Notes under the pieces: generated by a model | What the model was told of the DNA's origin: nothing | Database searches by the model: none | What the model saw: only the letters and a program-made list of their open reading frames with translations | Assembly (NCBI GenBank): GCA_951799445.1 | Contig: OX637292.1 | Span: forward strand, 8,993,296-9,057,295 | Direction: 5' to 3' | Source: Pseudisothecium myosuroides | Lineage: Eukaryota; Streptophyta; Bryopsida; Hypnales; Lembophyllaceae | Length of the DNA stretch: 64,000 nt | Translations under genes and position numbers: made by a program | Shown here: one piece after another, positions 45,257-56,240 of the stretch | Layout of the letters: each line of letters opens with the position of its first letter | How positions within the stretch are numbered: position 1 is the first letter of the stretch

Positions 45257-46637
45257 CCCGGGGAGGTCACTTAGAATTTTTTACCAACCAACGTGCGACA
45301 TAATATAGGAAGGATTTAATTCATTCCGTTAAAAAATTAGAAAAAACTTAGATGTAATATACATAATGCAAAATACTCTAGAGTCACTTACAAGTAAGAT
45401 ACATATGTAAATAATACATGAAATTTGATTTTTTTTCCCTAAGATAGGGTACAATGTATTGGTCTTAGAATTTTTTTTATAATAGGTTCAGTGTAGTGTA
45501 CTGGTCACCTATTCTGGATAGATGACAAACGGTGTAACATTTTCTGTTTGTCCCAATTGGTCCCTTGTTCGCACGTTCTGGGATTCTTCACTTAGGGTGT
45601 TGTGACCTTAATTCACCTTGGATGCTGGAAATTGTTGTTCACGCTGCATTGAATCACGTGCCGCCTGCTCATGCATTCACTGATGTTTGCATTCAAGTCT
45701 GTGATTGACACTAAGGTTTTCCAATTTTTTTAATGAACTACATTCAAGTCTTCTATCCATGTTGGTTCTTAATCCTTTTCCAATTTTTTTTTGGTAATCT
45801 AGAGTATTTGCTGTCCATGCTGGTTCTGTTTTTAGTTTTGATTTTGGCTTCCCTTTGCTTAACTCACCGCATGCTAAATTCCCAATTTTGGAGGTTGAAG
45901 GGCATTTAGATCTTCTTTGCAGTTTTTTTTTTTTTTTTTTTCCTTTTCCAATTTTTTTATCAACTTTGTTGATGCCTACAGTAGATGTTTAGTTTTCCAA
46001 TTTTTTTTCATAACTGCGTTCAAGTCTTCTGTCCATGCTGCTTCAAGTTTTCCATTTTTTTTTGGAATCCACAATATTTGATGTCTATGCTAGTGTTGTT
46101 TTCTGTTTTCATTTCCCTAAACCTTTTGCTGAATAAATTGTATGCTCTTTTTTGGAAGTTGGTATTCAGAAACATCTTGGCATTTCACTTTAACAAATTT
46201 CTGGCGTTATTATTGTTTGCTACAGATTGTAGATCTGGATGCTGCCAATTTTCCCCTCAAGTGTTTCCATTTCCATATTACTTTTGTTGTACTTTGGCTT
46301 TGGACTGTGCTCCATTTAGCGTTTCTCTTCTAGTAAGTACTTGAAAGTGTATGCATTGATCCTTGTGTTTATGTTCATGTGTTCTATCTTTGTCTTTAAT
46401 CTTTGCGTTTGCTTTTTTTTCACTTAATTTTTTTTCATTGTAAGAAAGTAAGGGTGTTGAAAAATGACCTACTTTTGAATTCAAAGTAATTGTAGGGAGA
46501 CATAAAATACCAAGAATGAAGAAATTAGGTAATAATAGGGACCATTTAATTGTTCCCGGCCAGCTAAATACCCCCCAAAATAAAAAAACCCAACCGCACG
46601 TGATGTACAAACCCCACGTAGAGTGCCCCCCCCCGAG
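45257..46637. mobile_element. Non-autonomous 1.4-kb relative of the 8.2-kb transposon
   Basis: The left end CCCGGGGAGGTCACT and right end AGTG-C9-GAG match the 8.2-kb element's TIRs with few changes. A perfect 8-bp duplication TATTTCTT flanks it (45249-45256, 46638-46645). About 200 bp at each end follow the large element, and the ACGTGCG motif sits at the same distance from both ends (45291-45297 and 46595-46601). The interior is T-rich with no transposase. It is probably an internally deleted or rebuilt derivative mobilised by the larger element. Confidence 0.9.
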
Positions 46638-46645
46638 TATTTCTT

Positions 46646-47598
46646 ATGCTTTCGTCCGGGATTGAACTTGACCAAAAGGTTTATAACATCACACTTTTCA
46701 ATTTTCTATCTTGTACATGTCTCCATTATGGAAGCATGAATGGCACTCCTATTGGAAGCGTGGCATGTTCTTAAATTGCAAACACCGTTATTACATCTTT
46801 TGTTACTTTTACAAACTAGATTATAAGATAGACACGTTCATCCACGTTCCTACCCTTAGCTTGGATGAAGTTAAGCAAGTGATTGTTATTGCCAAAATCA
46901 TCAAGACGTATAAATAAGTTAGTTGACAAATATCAGCATGATATGAAGTAGATACATAGCACCAATATTCTATCTTCAAAATCTCCAAATTTGAGTAGCA
47001 AAAAATTATATTCATATTCCAATATATATTTCTTATTGCAATCAAATTTTTATTATTATGTACACAATGTTCCACATCCTATGATATTTTAATTGAATTT
47101 GTCTTCTTCTCATCCTTAGAATTGCCTCTAAATTATTTAAACTCTCACTTGATCAACCCACCTCTCAAAACGTGATATAAATTTCAAAACATGCAAAAGC
47201 CCCAACTTCTTACGATTCTAGATCTAAAATCCACAGTCATGGGTCCCGTGGTAATCGGTTGTATTTTTCTAAATAAAATAAATTTTATTGAAAAAACATC
47301 AATCTTTTAACTTTTTAACCAAGAAATTTAGAAATTACATCATGTTCTAAATTTCTAGGCTCTAGGCTCACACAATCCCTGCTCATCGCTCTTAGGCTCA
47401 CGTTCACACGCTCACATGCAGCGTCAGATGTAGAAAGATATAGAAAGATCTACTCTAAGTTAGATTCTCAGTTATGTCAATACAACAATGAAATTTGGAT
47501 CAAGACATTTAATTAAAGTTTTTGTTGCAGTCTCACTGCATTGACGTTGTCAGTGTGCGGAAGATTTGTCTGTACCGAGTCCGTTACACAGTGAAGTA
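46646..47598. other. AT-rich intergenic, no gene seen
   Basis: No supported ORF or recognisable repeat terminus. Confidence 0.35.
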
Positions 47599-47601
47599 TT
47601 A

Positions 47602-47811
47602 GGGCCAGCTTACATGTGAACCCGGTGGGTAGAAAAAGAAACTAAAAGACAAAAACAGTGCCACTGATGATCGGTAAGCGTGGATGTAGGAGAGAGAGTT
47701 CCACCGATATTAGTATATTAGATAATGTAGAAAGAGCGTAAAAGCGCTTTCTATATTTCGGCCCTCTTAATTGCTCCCACCCACAGACTCACAGATACAT
47801 GTAAGCTGGCC
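47602..47811. mobile_element. Tourist-like MITE, GGCCAGCTTACATGT ends
   Basis: A 210-bp hairpin with 15-bp perfect terminal complement (GGCCAGCTTACATGT), flanked by TTA (47599-47601, 47812-47814). It contains an inner stem around 47727-47750. The TTA duplication fits PIF/Harbinger. Confidence 0.7.
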
Positions 47812-47815
47812 TTAA

Positions 47816-48384
47816 CCCTGGAGCGCTCTGATGTCCATTTTCTGGACGATGAACAAATTCAGATCCTTGTTTCTATCTCATTCCTGCTTGGATGAAAGTC
47901 ATCCTAATTTTTGGTGATACTTTATCAAGTTGTTGTCCTATCCATCGGTTGGATTTGGTGTTCCTAGAATATATACATTTCTAAAATTACAAATGTGGAA
48001 GTATGTCAAGTGGTCAATTTGCATTGACTTTAGTTCAAAATTAGATGTGCAAAAATGAGGTCAAAGATGTAAAGGTCACAAAAATTTCAAAAAATCACCA
48101 TATGAAGAGAACCTTATTTCAAATCCATTCCAACAAGTTTTACTCAAAAAATGATAATATTTTACTTGTTATTGAATTTAGAAGGAAATCTGAAATTTTC
48201 TTTTCAAAATTTATAGAAAAAGATTGGTGATAGCATTAGTAGATCTAACCGTACGGATAGAATTTAAAAATCAAAATCTACAGCTTTCATTTGTATACCA
48301 ATTCCAAAATATTCTTCCAAATTGTAGTTTATAATGGTTTTTCTCAAATCGTCAGTTTTGGAGATGAATCCAGACGTTTAGGGG
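47816..48384. mobile_element. Possible divergent TTAA element
   Basis: 569 bp between TTAA (47812-47815) and TTAA (48385-48388). It starts CCCTGGAGCG and ends CGTTTAGGGG. The terminal inverted repeat is weak but resembles the CCCCTAAA family. No ORF of note. The left TTAA overlaps the TTA duplication of the neighbouring MITE. Confidence 0.45.
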
Positions 48385-48388
48385 TTAA

Positions 48389-49052
48389 CACTTGTAATTG
48401 TGTAAAGATTATTGTAAAGATTTGTACAGTCCAGGCACTCATTGCACAATCCGCTTTCTAAATAAATTATCAAAAAGATAAAAGGAAAAAAAAATGTGGA
48501 TTCCGTCGTGAGGAAATTCTCTGGCACACTGACGTCAGAGTTTGCTTCATACTCTTTGGGACCAAACCAAACTTGGAAGTGAGAGCTTTGCCACAGAATA
48601 TACAGCTGAGAAGCAATCTACTGCAAGGATTCGACAGATCTACTCTTTCAAAGAAAAATTATTTTGTACTCGGTCCTCCGACTACCGTAGCCTTAGGGCA
48701 GGATCGGCGGAAATTAATTATTTTTTTAAATGCCGGAAAAAAAATAAAATGAAAATGAAAAATTGCCGAATTCAGCAAAAATTAAATGACCAAGTTGTTG
48801 TAAAAAAAGAAAATGTTCAATGTTAGTCTAAAATTCCAGAGACCATCTACCATCAAAAAAAGTTGATGACAAAATGAAAAATTGATGGCATTATTCAATA
48901 CCATATTGTGATGATGAAGGGTGAAGAGGTCGTTTTTATAACAAAATCCATTGTCCATCATGAACCCTCAAAGTATATGGGATAATTTGAAGATGAAAAC
49001 TTCACCATTCATTGTCAAAACACAGGAATTGTGTTCAAAGTATAATTTCAGA
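48389..49052. other. Intergenic, no gene seen
   Basis: 48840-49050 is similar, inverted, to 42106-42330, so it belongs to the extended arms of the hairpin family. Confidence 0.35.
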
Positions 49053-49372
49053 CCTTATTTTGGCATAGTAGAATAAAATTTTTCACAAAACTTTGAACTA
49101 AGTTAATGTAGGAAATCAAGCTAAATTTAATCTCCAAAAATTTGTTTTAGATTTCAAGACTCCAATCAAAAGTTATGAATAAATTTCAAAGGGGATGTTT
49201 GAAGAAAATGTCCCTTCCAAACCCTCTTTGAAATTTGACCATAACTTTTGATTGGAGGCTTGAAATCTAAAACGGATTTTTGGAGATTAAAGTTAGCTTG
49301 ATTTCCTACATTAACTTAGTTCAAAGTTTTTTGAAAAAAGTAATTCTACTATGTCAAAATGAGGTCTGAAAT
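49053..49372. repeat. GGCATAGT hairpin family, copy 3
   Basis: Inverted arms like 41765-42105. The extended right flank is split at 49403 by TTAA-family element C and resumes at 50345. Confidence 0.6.
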
Positions 49373-49406
49373 TATACTTTGAATACAATTTCTGCTTTTG
49401 ACTTAA

Positions 49407-50340
49407 CCCCTAAAGGACCGGACTGCGTTTTTTGGCCGTATAGAAATTTTGGGCAGGTCCGTGTGATTAGAGACTTCCATATTTTAAGCTGAAATTTTAA
49501 TAGAAGGTGGGCGCGAGGAGTATCTTTCATATGCACTAAATTTCAGGACATTTGGAAATAGGAGTCAAAAGTTATAGCCAAATATGTTACTTTTTTTTGT
49601 AACTGGGCAGTCCGGGCAGCAAGAAAATTTGGCAAAAATTTGATTTTTTTTTTTTTAATATTTTTTTTCTTGTAGATTATATTTTTTTCTATCTGGAAAG
49701 CTTTGGTTCATTTCATTTGGATTTGTTATGAAAAAGTTATGGACATTCTTGTTTTTTGGGCAGTTAGAGCATCTTCTTGAAAAAAATAACTTGTAGGATT
49801 CATTTCTAAATGCTATTTTTGCAATTTTTCAAAAAAAATAAATTCTCATGGTTTAGTTTACTTGCTAGAACAATCTCACCATTGGAATTAGTGTATTTTA
49901 ATTTCATCTAAAATATATTAATGTTTTAGATTTTCCTTCTATCTTGTACCTACTTCTACTTAATAATTTTTTTAGGAATGATAATTAAGTTTTTTTGAAT
50001 ATTTATTTTTTTCCTAGACTCTCAACTCAATTCTCCACTATAAAGATTTGAAGCACAAAACTCTGTAGTGCAAAAGTTTTAAGTGAAAAATGTTTAACGT
50101 CAAAAAATCTAGTCCCGCAATGTGCTGAAATACTTGTTTTTTCCACTTTAAACGCAGATATCTTGCAATCTGAGCGGTCAAAAATTCTGAAATTTTTTCC
50201 ACACATTCTCATACTAGTTAGGTGTAAGATCCTACGGTTAGATGTGAAAAAAAACATTTTTCATTTTTTTTTACTCCTTGCTATTGAAATGGCAGTTTTG
50301 ATGGGTTTTTGGCAGAAAAAAGGCCTTGGGCCTTTAGGGT
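49407..50340. mobile_element. TTAA-family element C, 934 bp, opposite orientation to B
   Basis: Starts CCCCTAAAGGACC, ends CCTTTAGGGT, flanked by TTAA (49403-49406, 50341-50344). Internally it is the reverse of element B. The surrounding hairpin repeat has a single TTAA at the same place in its relatives (16380-16383, 18257-18260), which proves the duplication. Confidence 0.85.
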
Positions 50341-50344
50341 TTAA

Positions 50345-50995
50345 CTATGAATGGTTGAGCTCCTAGTAATCCTAATTCACATATCCCACATTGTTTGTTG
50401 TACCTCCTACCACCCCAATTGTATAAAAGAGTTTGTCTTCTCCACATTCTCTTCATCAAATTGTGAGACCTTTGATGGAATGTGCCGAATATAAAAAATT
50501 GATTAGAATGTGATGTTGAATTTATAAAAATTAAATTTTAAAATGACGAATCTACTTTGGGAACTTTAATTAAATATTCGGCATCAATGTGCCGACCCTG
50601 CCCTATGGTTACGGTATAAGATCCAAAAATAACTTGAAAATCCATAACTTTCAACATCGTAGGTCCAAATGCCACAAAACAAAGCCTGTGCACCTTCCTT
50701 GCAGAGAGCTTTCTGACAATACTAAGAATGTGGTTGGGGAATGCACGGTTCTGGAGATCTCACCTAAATTTAAAAAAAACTAATTTAAGGTGTGGATAAA
50801 TAAAAATGGCAAAACAAAACAATATCTATAGTCCTAGGAGAGAAGTTAGGAATGCAGTTGCTTTTGAAGCTTATAAGTCAACTCAACGTCAGAAATGTCA
50901 TTGTAACCCCCCTATAGCGCCAACGTTTGGGTTTGCGTCAACTTGGGAAGAGGAAACGCTTGTCCTATGCCACTCACGACAAATTCATCCATGGC
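50345..50995. other. Intergenic, no gene seen
   Basis: The first 100 bases continue the hairpin-family flank; the rest is unassigned. Short ORFs are unsupported. Confidence 0.35.
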
Positions 50996-50999
50996 TTAA

Positions 51000-53323
51000 C
51001 CCCTAGAGTTCCTTGACTATGTTTTCGCCAAAAACACTCCAAAACTGTCATTTCTAGTACTAGTACCAAATTTTAGAAAAAATACATTTTTGGACATTTG
51101 TGACCATAGGATCTTGTAGTACACTGGTTTAAAAAGATGTGGAAAAAAATTCAGAAATTTCCATCATGTGGATTGCAAGATATTAGCGTTTGAATTGACA
51201 AAAATCCTTTTTTTGGTCCAGCAAAAAACAAGGCAGCTTCACAAGGTCACATTTGTATGAAAAATGGCCAAAATGGTGATGAGTCTTTGGATTCATTTTT
51301 TCAAGGCAATTTGGCTACATGTTTGAAAAGTTTCAAATCATTTGGAATTGTACAATGGGGTACCATTCAAAATGGCGTTTTTTGCATTTACAGGGAAGGA
51401 AATTTCACATCTGCCAACTTTGATAGCCTCCTAAGGGCTAAAAAATTGCTTTTTTACCATGAATTTTTTGGCACAAGAACATCTTAAGTTTATGTTAATA
51501 ACATGTGTACCAAATTTCAAGGTCAAAAAATTCACCAAAAAAAAGATATTCAAAGTCTACCAACATGTGTAGCGGTGAGAACATTTTCACTACTGCCAAC
51601 TTTGACACCTTCCCGAGGGTTGAAATATTTTTTTTTACCATGAAATTTTTGGTATGAAATCATCTCTATGTTGAAAGTATGCATGCCAAATTTCAAGGTC
51701 AAAAGATTTACACAAATAAGATATTTGAAATCTACCAACATATGTAGTTGTGAGAAACAATTTCACTACTACCAACTTTGACACTTTTCTAAGGGTTAAT
51801 TCTTTTTTTATTTACCATGAAATTTTTGTTGATAACAAGTGTGACAAATCTCAAGGTCAATAAATTTACCAAAAAAAAGATATGCTAATTCTACCAACAT
51901 GTGTAGTTGTGAGAATGATTTTTCAGCCCTTAGAATAGTGTCAGTTTATGGGTAAATTTTCACATGGATGTAAAAAATCACTCTCACAACTACACATGTT
52001 GGTAGATTTAGCATATCCCATTTTTTGGTAAATCTTTTGACCTTGAAATTTGTCACACTTGTTATTAACATAGATATGATCTTGTGCCAAAAATTTCATG
52101 GTAAAATGTGTTTTTTTCAGCCCTTGGAATAGTATCAAAGTTGGTAGTAGTGAAATTTTTCTCACAGCTGTACATGTTGCCCGATTTTGAATATCTTTTT
52201 TTGTGTAAATTTATTGACCTTGAAATTTGTCATACATGTTACTAACATAGAGATGATTCTATAAGAAAATATTCATGGTAAATAAACAATTTTTCAACCC
52301 TTGAAAAAGTGTCAAAGTTGGTAGTAGTGAAATTGTTTCTCACAACTACATATGTTGGTAGATTTCAAATATCCTTTTTTGCGTAAATCTTTTGACCTTG
52401 AAATTTGGCACACATATTATCAACATTGAGATGATTTCATGCCAAAAATTTCAAAGTAAAAAAAAATTATTTCAGTCCTCGGGAAGGTGTCAAAGTTGGC
52501 AGCAGTGAAAATTTCTCACTACTACATATGTTGGTAGACTTTGAATATCTTTTTTTGTTCAATTTTTTGACCTTGAAATTTGATACACATGTTATTAACA
52601 TAAACTTAAGATGTTCTTGTGCCAAAAAATTTCATGGTAAAAAAGCAATTTTTTAGCCCTCGAGAGGTTGCCAAAGTTGGCAGATGTGAAATTTCCTTCC
52701 CTGCGAATGCAAAAACGCCATTTTGAATGATACCACACTGTACAACATATAGGAAAAAAATAGTAAGTACAAAGGAGTAGAGAATGATTCAAAATAGAAA
52801 ATTGTTAAGAATTTTGTTATGGAATTAAAAAATGTCAATCCCAATGATTGTAATGTTGTAATAAACAATCTACATCCTATGATTTTATTTTATTCAAAAT
52901 TTTTGAAAATTGAGTGAAACTAAAGGACTTCAAAGTTTATTTTAGAATAGAGAATCTATAACTGCCCGCAAACTAAAAGGCTCCTTATAACTTCCATCTC
53001 ATTTATCAAAATGGAATGATTCAAATCTTCCCACGTGTATATAAATCTTAAAAACCAATTTCAAATTTTTGTTTATGAAGAAAGTTATTTTTACTGCTCT
53101 ACTCGAGGCTCTGCTTAGACTGCTCAACCGAGAAAAGAAGTTACACATCATACAATAAATTTTTAATCATGTAGTTAAAAATTATTAAAATTGCTAAGCC
53201 TTAAAGAGATTCCTCTTCTCCATGTTGTGTGAAAATTTCAAAGAAAATAAATAAAAATTCCATCTGTAGTGAGCTACCAAAAATTGCTATGCTGCCAAAA
53301 AATCCAGCTTGGTCCTTTAGGGA
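51000..53323. mobile_element. TTAA-family element D, carrying a nested fold-back element
   Basis: Starts CCCCTAGAGTTCC, ends GGTCCTTTAGGGA, flanked by TTAA (50996-50999, 53324-53327). About 350 bp at the left and 580 bp at the right align with element B. The 1,388-bp difference is the fold-back element at 51353-52740. Confidence 0.75.
51353..52740. mobile_element. Fold-back element 2, pogo/Tc1-like ends
   Basis: A long inverted repeat flanked by TA (51351-51352, 52741-52742). The right end reads as CAGTGTGGTATCATTC in complement, the left as CAATGGGGTACCATTC. The arms consist of tandem units of about 180 bp with the same CAACTTTGACA core as 8836-10450. No transposase. Confidence 0.7.
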
Positions 53324-53359
53324 TTAAGTAATTTTTGCTAACAAATCATGCAATTCCAT

Positions 53360-54620
53360 ACCTTAAATTAGGTTGTTTGCTTTGTATTGTATTGTTTGTT
53401 ATGTTGAAATCTTCTAGAGTGAGAGTCCCTTGATCACATTTTTGATATCATTGGAAAGCTTTTGACAAGGTGGGGTGCACGGGCTTTGTTTTGTGGCTTT
53501 TGAACCTACCATGTAAAAGTTATTTAATTTCAAAGTTAACTAGAAAATGGCTTGTATTTTTATTTTACTATACTATGGCAACAATACAGGGCACACTTTG
53601 CTTTGTAATATTTGTACATATAATGGGAAAGTTACAAATTTTTGAGTTATTTTTGGATCTTAAATTATAGGATAGTATTTTTGTACTTTTACTTTCATTT
53701 TGGCTGTGGCAACGCATATGATACATTAGTCCATATCCATACCTTAAGTTTGGTTGTCTATTTCATTTTGTTTGTTCTAGTGAGATCTCCTAGACCGTGC
53801 ATCCTCCCATTGCATATTTGGTACTATCGAAAACTTCTCGGCAAGGAAGGGTGCACGAGCTTTGTTTTGTGGCATTGGCACCTATGGTGTGAAAGATATT
53901 GAATTCTAAGGTTTTAATATTGCATTAAAAAATTAGAAAATTATTTTTTACTTTTATTTTTACTATGGCAACGGCACAAGGCACACTAAAGTAGAAGTAC
54001 CTATTTCCAATAGGCTCCCTATGATGGTCATGTAGGATGACCAATTGTTGACAACACTTAGATGTACTATTCATTGAAAAAAATGATCTATTTGTACCTT
54101 CTTGTCCACTCATCTCTCTTCCTTCCTTGCATAGGAAAAAGTGCCAAAATTAACTGTAATAGGAGAGTCTATGAAACCGGGATGGGTCCGAATGAAAAAT
54201 CCACAATTATATTGAATAAAATATTCATTCTTGGAAAAAAAATCTATTCTCTTTTTTGCATTCTTCCTCATCCTTATGTTTACACACATTGAATTCAATT
54301 TCTTAATGAATTTCCCATATCCTACAGGCTGAAAATGCTCAAGTTATGGGAAATACGTACCTCTACCTTAGTCCATACCTTAAGTGAGTTTGTTTCTCGG
54401 TTTGTTTGTTTGTTTATTATAGTGAGATCTCTTGGACTGTGCGTCCCCTAGTCACGTTCTTGGTACCGGCCAAAAGCTCTCTAAAGGAAGGGTGCACAGA
54501 ATTTGTTTTGTGTGGCGTTTGGATGGTGTGAAAGATATTAATTAAAAAAAATTATGAATTAGAAAATTAGAAAATTATACTTTAACTTATATTTTGGTTC
54601 TGGCAACGGCACGGGCACGC
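53360..54620. repeat. Three diverged direct repeats
   Basis: Units begin near 53362, 53742 and 54374 with CCTTAA and a GTTTG-rich stretch. Each contains AAGG(A/T)(A/G)GGGTGCAC and ends in an A-rich block followed by CTGGCAAC or ATGGCAAC plus GGCAC. Probably an old tandem duplication of a transposon fragment. Confidence 0.55.
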
Positions 54621-54669
54621 TAGTGGCCCATAACAACACTGATTGCAACGAGCAGTAGGCTACAACACT

Positions 54670-55790
54670 GACCTATTAAATCCAAATTATATAATATTTT
54701 ATAATTTTTCTTTGCATTTTATAATAGATGTTATAATTTTAAAATCAAATTGTGGTTTCTTGTTTTATTTTGATAAAATACTCAAACTATTATATTATTT
54801 ATTAAATATTTAATATAATTTTTTTATGCATTTAAATTTATAATTTATAACTAATTTCATCATTTTTGTAAATTTTTAGAAATAAAACACTGTCCATAGA
54901 AAAATCAAATAATCAAACATCAAAATATCAAAATGAATTAAACAATGATATAAATGGAAATTTTATTTTGATAGTGATAAATTGACTTAAAGATAATGGC
55001 AAAGGATCTATGAGGTTCGTTATCATTAACTACTACCATACGTGAAGGTCTGATTTGGCACCTGAGTGCCGGAAAACTTTACTTTTGGCGCGCAGATGGG
55101 TTCGGCAGGTGGTATATTCTAAGATATTCCAGAAATTTCACTTGTAATATTTTCAAAAATTTAGACATCTCAAAAAATACTTAATTTATGTCCAAATCTG
55201 ATCTTCACGTAGGATAAATTGTACTTATCAATGAAGTTTTCACCATCTTTTTCATTATTACTTGTAACTTGAGAATTTTTTTTGAATTTTGAACATCAAG
55301 TTTCTCGAGTTCTGCACTGTCTGGGCTGTTTGCACGCATGCTTTGTTTGTGGCGCGTTGTATGTTTTGGTTTTTCTATACCTTGAGTTCTGCGTGACCAA
55401 GAGCTTCCAAATTTTCGGCACTAAATCTCTGTGTGCATTCTCTACTTTCATTCTCGGAACAATAGAAAAGGGGTGTCACACCTTCTTCATGGTTTTGAAT
55501 TTCTCTCCTCAACTTCTCATTCTTTAGTAATATTTTGTTTTCAGAGAAGGTGTGACTACCCCTATTATTCAGTGCTATTGTGTTTTTTCAAAAAAATATT
55601 TTTTTAATCGTTTGAAATATGTTGGAGTAAGTCTGTTCCTAATCTTTCATTTTTTTCTTGAACTTGCACTAGCTTTACTACGGTCCATCTCTTTCAGCTT
55701 TGGTGCCACAATGCCTTTTGAAATGACCACCTGGTGGGCTTTGCGGTTTTGCCTCTGAAGGTATCAGTGGAACCAAAAATCTGGTTTGTA
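54670..55790. repeat. Copy of old dispersed repeat, with a MITE inside
   Basis: 54680-55030 resembles 7300-7560 and 55550-55790 resembles 8530-8710. It carries the unoccupied TA (55676-55677) of the MITE at 28320. Confidence 0.5.
55037..55213. mobile_element. Small hairpin MITE
   Basis: About 177 bp with 22-bp near-perfect terminal complement (CATACGTGAAGGTCTGATTTGG at the left). It is absent from the related repeat near 7568, which confirms insertion. The exact duplication is unclear. Confidence 0.55.
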
Positions 55791-56240
55791 CTACAGTAGG
55801 TACTCAAGTTGACTGCAGTCTACAGCATTACAACTCCATTGATTCTACTCCTGGAGCTGGCAACATGGTAAACATCGAGTATTCACCCTATTTTCTCAAA
55901 TTGGGGATGCCATATTTTCATTGCAATGTGCACCGGGCATTACGGACTAAATAACCATCGAGACGGTTATTGGCCGTAAACAGCCGGGCGCAAATCGAGC
56001 AAACCCTAATTTTCCTACCTACCTACCTCATTGTTTTACCTACTTCCCTACTTCATCGCGTTCTTCAAGACTTCTTGGTTTTGCCCGCTATTTCTGTGTT
56101 GTAGTGAGGTTTGCGGAGTTTGTGAGAGCGTTCGAGTGAGCATTTTTGCAACGGATTGCAACGGATTTGCAGGAGTGATTTGCAGTGGGTCTTTTGATTG
56201 TGTCAGTTCAATTTGTTTGATTTCTTATTTGCGGTGTTCA
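55791..56240 (+). other. 5' flank of the Crypton-like gene
   Basis: Probable leader and promoter. The upstream frame is open from 56031 but has a hydrophobic, Cys-rich composition unlike the protein that follows, so the ATG at 56241 is preferred. TACC tandem repeats lie at 56017-56028. Confidence 0.4.

Noticed and set aside
56031..56240. Upstream extension of the Crypton-like ORF from a TTG
   Set aside because: Hydrophobic, Cys-rich composition, in contrast to the protein after the ATG at 56241; more likely leader.
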